Of a stretch of DNA of 64,000 nt, positions 55,914 through 64,000 are shown in pieces. The notes under the pieces are model-generated. The model was not told the origin of the DNA and did not search any database. It saw only the letters and a program-made list of their open reading frames with translations. Both the position numbers and the translations under genes were made by a program. The DNA is taken from NCBI GenBank assembly GCA_037974665.1, contig CM075768.1, forward strand, positions 13,693,001-13,757,000. Reading direction: 5' to 3'. The stretch's first letter is position 1. Each line of letters starts with the position of its first letter. The stretch is from Ehretia macrophylla (lineage: Eukaryota; Streptophyta; Magnoliopsida; Boraginales; Ehretiaceae).

Positions 55914-56352
55914 TTTAGATGAGGTGGATAATTAACATAAGATTTTAGAGCTCATTTTGACAAGATCTATGGCTCAAATCTCGACGCTACTCATTTAAAA
56001 ATAATATGTTCACGTGCAAGGCTTAATATATTATTCATGCCAGGGACCGTGTAGAATACAATAAGTAAATCAAATAAATTAACTTCTTCTCTAACTGTTT
56101 AAAATTTTAGATAACACGATAATCTTACCTATAATACCTTTCAAGATAACAGAAGAGACACAAGCGTGGCATTAAAATGAAGGTTTATATACCGGCACAA
56201 AAGAAAATAAGTTTTATATAGCAAGTGATTGCCATTCAACTCTTCTACTTCAATGATTGTAATGCACATCAACAATTATTTTTATAGTTCTGAATTGTTC
56301 AAAAAATTATGATCCAACTGGAGTCATGAAATGTTCAAAGGATTATGATCAC

Positions 56353-56360
56353 TATTTAAA
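56353..56360 (+). promoter_or_regulatory. TATA-like box of intact peroxidase
   Basis: TATTTAAA in the context GATCACTATTTAAAGGACTG, shared with unit 1 and missing in unit 2. Its spacing would give a 5' UTR of about 30-35 bases. Confidence 0.55.
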
Positions 56361-56421
56361 GGACTGTCGTGTGCCCTAAAGTTTCAGACACATAATCACT
56401 ATTCCAATCAGTTTAAACATT

Positions 56422-57914
<1,493 letters not shown>

Positions 57915-58087
57915 TCATAATATGAATCGTTCTGTTGGTGTTGATTTTTATTCCTTTATGTTGTTGAAGATTTTTATATAAAGATTGTCAAGCGAACATT
58001 CAGTTTTCGAAAGAGTAATAAATCAAGTGCTTTCTTCTGTACCTCCTGTTGCCATGCAGATCAGTTCCACGAAAAATAATAACTTAC
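57915..58087 (+). terminator. peroxidase 3' UTR and polyadenylation signal
   Basis: Sequence after the stop is shared with unit 1 (TGTTGATTTTTATTCCTTTA, TTTTTATATAAAGATTGTCA). AATAAA at 58017-58022 is a candidate polyadenylation signal. The segment then continues into the flank that reappears at 3258 in unit 0. Confidence 0.6.
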
Positions 58088-58441
58088 TCTTGGAAGTATC
58101 GTGGATATAAATACGTTACGAATACAACACTATTTTAACATGATTCGGCATTGCCTATATCTACGGAACATTATTCTTTATTACTTATAGAAACTACTAC
58201 AATAGTGAATCTGATACACCTACCTAGAGGTATATATATTCTAACTCTAATCTAATCTAGTATAGTACACTCTCTTTATGATGTGTGACAACTTAACTCA
58301 ACCATGACATGCCTATTTATAGATAATAATTGTTAATCCCATTAGGAATAGGATTTCGATGTCCTATAGTATTTTAACTCTAATTAGATTTCTAGTATCT
58401 TCAATATTTGGTTTTGATTGGGATTCGAGTCATATCCAACA
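58088..58441 (-). mobile_element. solo LTR of TRIM-like family
   Basis: 354 bp, + strand start TCTTGGAAGTATCGTGGA, end GAGTCATATCCAACA. Perfect 5-bp TSD CTTAC at 58083-58087 and 58442-58446. Matches the LTRs at 28000-28350 and 29185-29535 (shared CACCTACCTAGAGGTATATATA, TTGTTAATCCCATTAGGAAT). It stands alone, so LTR-LTR recombination is inferred. Confidence 0.9.
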
Positions 58442-58621
58442 CTTACAAGTTAAAACTAATTGAGGAAGAATTAACCAATATGACTTTCCTATTCAACACT
58501 ATTTTTAGAAACAAGGAAATACATAAAATATTTTGCAAAGTATAATTTATATTTCTCATAAAAATAAACTTAAAAAGACAGATTGATGCCTTTTATAATT
58601 AGAAACACTTTTTTTACTCTT
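58442..58621 (-). mobile_element. old copia fossil in peroxidase 3' flank (unit 3 copy, left piece)
   Basis: After about 50 bp of host flank (AGGAAGAATTAACCAATATG, as at 3331) the old copia's LTR-like start appears (TTCAACACTATTTTTAG, AAAGTATAATTTATATTTCT). It is split by the copia at 58622-63740 and resumes at 63741. Confidence 0.72.
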
Positions 58622-58811
58622 TGTCGATAGAAATACGAGACATGAGTTGTACAGAGAGAGATGTATATATTGCTAAGAAGGTTATTCTACAATTATAATA
58701 TATAAGTCCTTATATAAGTGCAAGAGTACTTGCTCTCCAAGTTAACTTAAATATGACAATATCCTAACTATGGCAAATTGAATATACACAGAATAATTAT
58801 ATACATTAACA
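58622..58811 (-). repeat. 3' LTR of short-LTR copia
   Basis: Starts TGTCGATAGAAATACGAGAC and ends TATACATTAACA. Shares almost all its length with 63553-63740. The polypurine tract (C run) follows. Confidence 0.93.
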
Positions 58812-58839
58812 CCCCCCCCCCCTCCCCCCCTAAAACTCA

Positions 58840-59470
58840 AGGTGGTGCAAAGGACACTAGCTTGAGTTTGCAAATGAGATCCTGGAGGCGGCTAAGAGGA
58901 TGTGCTTTAGTAAAGAGATCTGCAAGCTGATCAGCTGAGGGAGTATACCGAAGCTTGAGAGTTCCCTGACCAACATGTTGACGAATGGAGTGATAGTCAC
59001 ACTCAATGTGACGAGTGCGTTCATGGAAGACATCATTGTAAGCAATCTGAATAGCACTTTGATTGTCACAATGAAGAGTAGTGCCAGGAGGCTGAGAGAT
59101 ACCCATATTAGCATGAAGCCAATGAAGCCAGATAACCTCCTGAGTGGCATCAGCGAGTGCACGATACTCAGCCTCAGTGCTCGAGCAAGCAACAACAGTC
59201 TGTTTCTTACTGCGCCAACAAATGAGAGAGTCACCAAGGAGGAAACAGTATCCAGTCACAGAACGTCGGTCAGTAGGATCACCAGCCCAATCTGCATCTG
59301 AGTAGCCATGCAAGATTAATGACGAGCTGGTAGAGAAAAACAGGCCATGAAACAAGGTACCCTTGATATAACGAAGTATCCGGAGAACCGCATTATAGTG
59401 TGTGGTACGAGGAGCAGACATGAACTGACTGACTAGGTGAACAACATATGCAATGTCAGGCCAAGTCACA
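58840..59470 (-). pseudogene. copia RNase H region (fossil)
   Basis: Minus-strand RNase H: YSDADWAGDPTDRRSVTGYC, CWRSKKQTVVACSSTEAEYR, TLHCDNQSAIQIAYN, HERTRHIECDYHSIRQH and SADQLADLFTK. Part of the copia at 58622-63740. Well preserved but in a broken element. Confidence 0.92.
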
Positions 59471-60240
59471 GTGAGATAGATAAGACTACCAACCAGCTGC
59501 TAATACAAAGATACATCTGCAAGTGGTATCCCATCCAGTGGGGTAAGACGGACATTAACATCAAGAGGAGTTGATGCAGTCTTGCTGTTAGTAAGACCAA
59601 CTCGAGCCAGAAGATCAGAAGTGTACTTAGCCTGAGAGAGATAGTAGCTAGTCGAATTAGATGATACTTCAATGCCCAGAAAGTAACTCAGAGAACCAAG
59701 TTCTTTCATCTCAAAGTGGTGACTAAGAAACTGCTTGAGATCAGAAATACCCGCCAAGTCATCGCTAGTGATAATCATATCATCCACATATAAAAGCAAT
59801 AGAATAAGACCAGAATCAGAATGCTGAATAAATAGTACAGAATCATGGTTACTCGAAGTGAAGCCAAAATCAGTAATAACATAACTGAATTTAGAGAACC
59901 AGGCACGTGGAGCTTGCTTGAGACCATAGAGGGCACGACGTAAACGACAGACTTTGTGAGGAGGATGAGAGTAGCTAGGAGGTGGCTTCATGAAAACTTC
60001 TTCTGTCAGGTCACCATTAAGAAAAGCATTTTTAACATCCATCTGAAACAACTTCCACTGCCTGATGGCTGCAACAGCAACTAACGTCCGGACAGAGGTA
60101 AGACGTACTACTGGAGCGAACGTTTCCTCATAGTCAATACCATATTCCTAAGTGAAACCCTTAGCTACCAACCGAGCCTTATAGTGCTCTATAGAGTCAT
60201 CAGAGTGAGTCTTCACCTTGTACACCCATTTACAACCCAT
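59470..60240 (-). pseudogene. copia reverse transcriptase region (fossil)
   Basis: Minus-strand reverse transcriptase: FQMDVKNAFLNGDLTEEVF, LRRALYGLKQAPRAWFSKF, LLLYVDDMIITSDD (catalytic YVDD intact) and ELGSLSYFLGIEVS. The upstream TFAPVVRLTSVR-type segment lies near 60080-60130. Broken. Confidence 0.92.
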
Positions 60241-60589
60241 AGCATTTTTTTCCCGGGGGTAGATCAACTAAATCCCAAGTGTGTTTGGCTTCCAAGGCCT
60301 GCAATTCATCTATCATAACTTGTTGCCAAAGAGGGTCAGAACTAGCCTCACGATAAGTTTAGGGCTCATGGAGGGAAAGAATGGTAGAAAAACAATGATA
60401 ATCAAGAAGATGAGGAGGAATAGCTCTTGCACGTGTAGACCGACGAAGAGATGGATCAGAGAAGATAGGGGGCAAATCAACAATGGAAAACTCAACATCG
60501 GGCACAGGATCATCAGATGGAACAGTCTACAAGATAGGCCATGTTAGGGGCGACGTCAGTACCTGCACTAGTACCTGTGCCACTATCAT

Positions 60590-61610
60590 CATCATGAAAT
60601 AAAGAAAGAGAGGGATTGGTAAAGTACGAGGTAAAGACACCATAAGGAAGAGAAAATGGAGAGAAAGATGAGAACATTGTTTTCCCAGAAAATCACATGA
60701 CGAGAGATACAGAGATGTTTAGGGAGTGGGTCCCAATACCAAAAACCCTTATGTTCAATACCATAACCCAGGAAACAGCACAATCGAGCTCGAGGTTCCA
60801 ATTTAGTGCGTTCATGTGGAGGGAGAGAAACAAAACATGCACAACCGAAAACCTTAAGATGATCATAGTCTGGGGAACGACTATACAGTCGTTCAAAAGG
60901 GGTGAGATTATTGATTGTGGGAGAAGGCAAGCGATTAATGACATGCACAACAGTGAGGGCTATTTCTCCCCAGAAGCGTTTAGGACATAATAAAGAGATG
61001 ACGAATGTGCGAGTGATATCAAGGATATGTCTGTGTTTTCGCTCAGCCCGCCCATTTTGTTGTGAGGTATAAAGGCGAGAATGATGTGTGATAGTGTCAT
61101 GTTGGCAGAAAAGGTCAAGTATAGTGGACTCCTTATACTCTATGGCATTGTCAGCACGAAGGACTTTTATGCGTTGATTAAAATGAGTGTGAATCATAGC
61201 AGTGAAGTCAGAATAGATGCGTGGCAAATCAGACCGATGATGCATAAGATATATCCAGGTAAAACGGGAATAATCATCCACAAAGATTACAAAATATCGA
61301 GATCCCCCCATAGTAGGAGTTGGAAAAGGTCCCCAAATATCAGAATGAACTAAATCAAAGCACGTAGTGGATAAATAGTCACTTTTATTAAATGGTAAAG
61401 CAGATTGTTTTCCAAGTTGACAGGATAAACACTCAAAAGTATGCCCAGACAGTTTGCCTAATGAGCCTCTAGAAACTAAAGATTGTAATTTGCCTAGAGA
61501 AGCATGACCTAAACGCAAATGCCATAAGTGAAGAGAGGTAGAGCCTGAGGAAGTGGTAACGGAGGCGGCAGTAGAAAGATGTGAGAGAAGATGCAGGCTG
61601 ACAAGCTCGA
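60590..61610 (-). pseudogene. copia integrase region (fossil)
   Basis: Minus-strand pre-integrase and integrase: LWHLRLGHASLGKLQSLV, LVHSDIWGPFPTPTMGGSRY, FVDDYSRFTWIYLM, VLRADNAIEYKE, SQQNGRAERKHRHILDI, then FGCACFVSLPPHERTKLEPR and CCFLGYGIEHKGF. Landmarks are complete in order. Belongs to a broken element. Confidence 0.94.
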
Positions 61611-61999
61611 ACAATCGCCCAACTTTACGGCCAATCCCAAGGAGTCGTCCTATCTGAGGGTCCTATACACGACAACCAGAAGAAGAAAAGATAATAGTAA
61701 GACCTAGTTCACATAGTTGACCGACAGAGATGAGACTAAGAGTAAGTTTGGGAACAAGATAAGTATCAAGAAATGAGGCATGAGATATAGATACAGATCC
61801 GATTTGACTAACGGGCATGTAAGTTCCGTCAGTAGTGTAAATAGCAGATGCAGATGAATTGACTACTGTATTGATCAAACTATGGGAATCATAGGTCATG
61901 TGATTAGAGCAAGCAGAATCGAAGAACCATGAGGCCTTACCGAAAGTGACTGAGAGTGTAGTAGAAGAGGGAAAACTAGACTGGGCTAAAACCTGTTTA

Positions 62000-62990
62000 A
62001 GATTATCTTAGAGATCAGCAACAGATATAGGAGAGGAAGAAGGATCACCGGGAGAGGCAAGAGAACCCTCAGTAGCAGCAGCAGAGTGTGACGGTAGTAC
62101 TGATGAATTTTGGGCCTTGAAAGAACCACCCTTGGGCCGAGTACCCTGAGAATTCCTGTTAGGGTTGCGATAACACTCAGTTTGATAGTGGCCAGGTCCT
62201 GTTTTCTTGCAAAATAAGCATGTTCAAGTGGGGCAGTGCAAGAGAATATGACCAAGCAGATGACAATACATGCATTCTAGTGTGGATGCTGAAGTCTTCT
62301 TTGAGGAATGAGTAGGAGTTCTAAGTACTACATCGGCTGAGCGGGATCTTTGAGATTGAAGACAAGTCTTCTCAGAAATAAGCTCTTGGATTGCTTGTTC
62401 ATGTATCGGAAAGGGACTACAGTGAAAGAGAGAAGTACGAACAGGCTCAAAATCATCATGAAGGGCCATGAGAAACTAAACAAGGCGTCCACGATCTCAC
62501 CAAGTAGTAAATTTGTTGGCATCTTCAACACAATCCCAATCAGGCTTAAAGGCTGTAAGCGGGTCCCAAACTGAATACATTTAAGACAAAAAACTATTAA
62601 TCGATTGATTTGTTTCTTGACGCATATAGTGAATAGTAATGGCAAGCTGATATTGATGTGCTCTATCAGCAGCGGTATATCTCTGTGCCAGAAAATCTCA
62701 AACTGTTTCGCTATATCAAAACTCCCAAATTGAAGACTGATGGAAGTGACAGAAGTATTACAAAGCCAAGTGATTATCTGATGATTCTTACAATCCCAAT
62801 CTTCAAGATGCTCTGCAAACTTGTCATCTGATTCATCAGATTTCTTTTTCAGTTCCTTAACATCCCCAGTTATGATTCTCCATAGTTTTCGACCCTTAAG
62901 AAAACTTGTCATGGCCTGAGCCCAACGTACATAATTACCACCATCAAGAAGTAGAGAAATAGGTTGTGAGACATCCGATCGTTCTATTAT
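62000..62990 (-). pseudogene. copia Gag region (fossil)
   Basis: Minus-strand Gag with a start-proximal TSFLKGRKLWRIITGD segment, ESDDKFAEHLEDWDCKNHQI, and a C-terminal zinc-knuckle-type CMYCHLLGHILLHCP near 62225-62285. Typical copia Gag order. Broken. Confidence 0.85.
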
Positions 62991-62999
62991 GAAACCTAA

Positions 63000-63551
63000 A
63001 AGTGATATTTAGAGTGAGATTTTGAAAAAAGTAATGGCAAAAATAGACTCAGGACGTCAAAAAACTGAAGGAAGGGTCTAATCAATTTTTTTTCCTTGTT
63101 TTTTTGGAGAATGACGATATGGCAGAAAGATTAGGCAGCTGACGTGGCATCTTGGTTAGCGATGATGTGGCAATAACCTGGCTGGAGATGACGTGGCTGA
63201 CACCTGGCTGATGACTGGTGCTAACGTGGATTAGGGCTGACGTCAGGATGATGTCAGCAAGGCTGCGCTTGGCAAAAGCTGGAAAAGAAGGAAAACTGCG
63301 GCAGAATGTTCTGGAGGCACGTGAGGGTGCATGTGGAAGAGTTAGGTGTCGATCTGGATATGCCTGGACTCATCTCGACGAGATCTACATGTTGGTATGG
63401 CGCGTGTAGATGAACAGTGGCCAAAAAAATTTGAAACGATACGAGACAAATTGTTTGCTATTTTTGTTTTTCCTGATTTTAAACAATGTAGTGGTGACAA
63501 TGAAGATGATGACAATGACACAGGCTACCAGGATGGTAGCTCTGATACCAA
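63000..63551 (-). other. leader of short-LTR copia
   Basis: Untranslated leader between the primer binding site and Gag. About 63135-63265 has a cluster of ACGTGG and TGACGT words: TGACGTGGC at about 63140 and 63190, AACGTGG near 63224, TGACGTCA near 63238. They match the ACGT core bound by plant bZIP factors, but function is not shown. Confidence 0.5.
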
Positions 63552-63552
63552 G

Positions 63553-63740
63553 TCGATAGAAATACGAGACATGAGGTTTACATAAAGAGATGTATATATT
63601 GCTAAGAAGGTTATTCTACAATTACAATATACAAGTCCTTATATAGGTGTAAGGGTACTTGCTCTCCAAGGTAACTTAAATATGGCAATATCCTAACTAT
63701 GGCAGATTGAATATACACAGAATAATTATATATATTAACA
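63553..63740 (-). repeat. 5' LTR of short-LTR copia
   Basis: Starts TCGATAGAAATACGAGACAT directly after the tRNA-Met primer binding site and ends TATATATTAACA. Followed by the CTCTT duplication. Confidence 0.93.
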
Positions 63741-64000
63741 CTCTTAATATTTCTTCATGTCACTTTCGTTTTTTACATGCCAAAACACTATGAGACAGTG
63801 CTTATTTATTACTACTAGAAGAATACTCTAGAGTTATAGAAATACTATAAAAAATGTGTCCAACTTTATGGTTTCACAAGGTCCAAAAGTATAGTGAACT
63901 AATCCTTTCTAAAAATGCCAAATACCATGAATTTTGATCTTTATTTCCAAGATTCCAAAATAATATAGTTATCATGAGATGTGGTTTGCATATTCCAATA
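63741..64000 (-). mobile_element. old copia fossil in peroxidase 3' flank (unit 3, right piece)
   Basis: Continues the unit 3 flank from 58621: CTCTTAATATTTCTTCATG, then GAAGAATACTCTAGAGTTAT, closely matching unit 1 at 29678-29940. It runs off the window. No gene seen. Confidence 0.72.

Larger units (their letters stand above)
54886..56421 (+). promoter_or_regulatory. upstream region of intact peroxidase (unit 3)
   Basis: Collinear blocks with units 1 and 2 (CATGCGAGGTCAACTTCA, AAATTTACAGTACATTCTGG, GGTGCTTTGTTGCACAA, CATGAAATGTTCAAAGGATT). A TATA-like TATTTAAA lies at 56353-56360, about 62 bp before the ATG. An insertion near 55585-55913 has solo-LTR features. Tissue or stress control cannot be read from sequence. 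Confidence 0.72.
58622..63740 (-). mobile_element. Ty1/copia element with ~190-bp LTRs
   Basis: LTRs at 58622-58811 and about 63553-63740; 5-bp TSD CTCTT at 58617-58621 and 63741-63745. The element reads on the minus strand: tRNA-Met primer binding site beside the right LTR (GCTCTGATACCA, 63539-63550) and a strong purine tract (C run on the + strand, 58812-58830) beside the left. Parts from right to left: leader (63000-63550), Gag (about 62000-62990), protease (about 61660-61960, DSACSNHMT), integrase (about 60590-61610), reverse transcriptase (about 59470-60240), RNase H (about 58840-59470). By my count LTRs differ at about 13 of 188 positions. It has a handful of breaks, the best preserved polyprotein in the window. 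Confidence 0.95.

Overview
This is nuclear DNA of a flowering plant, almost certainly a eudicot. It is AT-rich and has intron-bearing class III (secretory) peroxidase genes in the usual four-exon layout, set in a dense thicket of transposable elements. I cannot place the genus. Only one complete host gene is seen (56422-57914). Nearly everything else is retrotransposon fossil, small DNA transposon, or duplicated peroxidase flank.

The backbone is a tandem peroxidase array. The repeated unit is upstream region, peroxidase gene, then a 3' flank that already carried an old minus-strand Ty1/copia fossil. Unit 0: only its 3' flank is in the window (about 3258-7780); the gene should lie just left of base 1. 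Unit 1: upstream region 7781-10484, then a peroxidase (10485-20763) split in exon 2 by an 8.8 kb copia element and carrying a nonsense codon in exon 4; its 3' flank resumes at 29536. Unit 2: upstream region about 52585-53785, then only the first ~55 bases of exon 1. Unit 3: upstream region 54886-56421, the intact peroxidase 56422-57914, then the 3' flank, which runs off the right edge.

Later insertions decorate each unit. Left part: a + strand copia (1-3257) cut by the window edge, a Tourist-like MITE (3787-4172), a Mutator-like MITE (4451-4899), a LINE tail (about 6131-6425) and a second Mutator-like MITE (8801-9196). Middle: two copia elements of one family in opposite orientation (11029-19856 and about 20911-27975), a short TRIM-like LTR element (28000-29535), a hAT-like element (31653-32888), a 2.3 kb solo LTR (33495-35788), a Ty3/gypsy element with both LTRs (36713-43466), and a three-level nest: a Mutator-like TIR element (43508-52273) holds a copia (43566-51413), which holds a solo LTR (46321-48131). 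Right part: a foldback MITE, a possible solo LTR, a clear solo LTR (58088-58441) and a short-LTR copia (58622-63740). Target-site duplications can be read for most of them, and the paralogous units supply empty sites that confirm several.

I found no new gene system. The value lies in the internally dated duplication and insertion history, the single surviving peroxidase beside an almost intact dead copy and a promoter-plus-stub copy, and the nested elements with matching target duplications. All retroelements appear broken.
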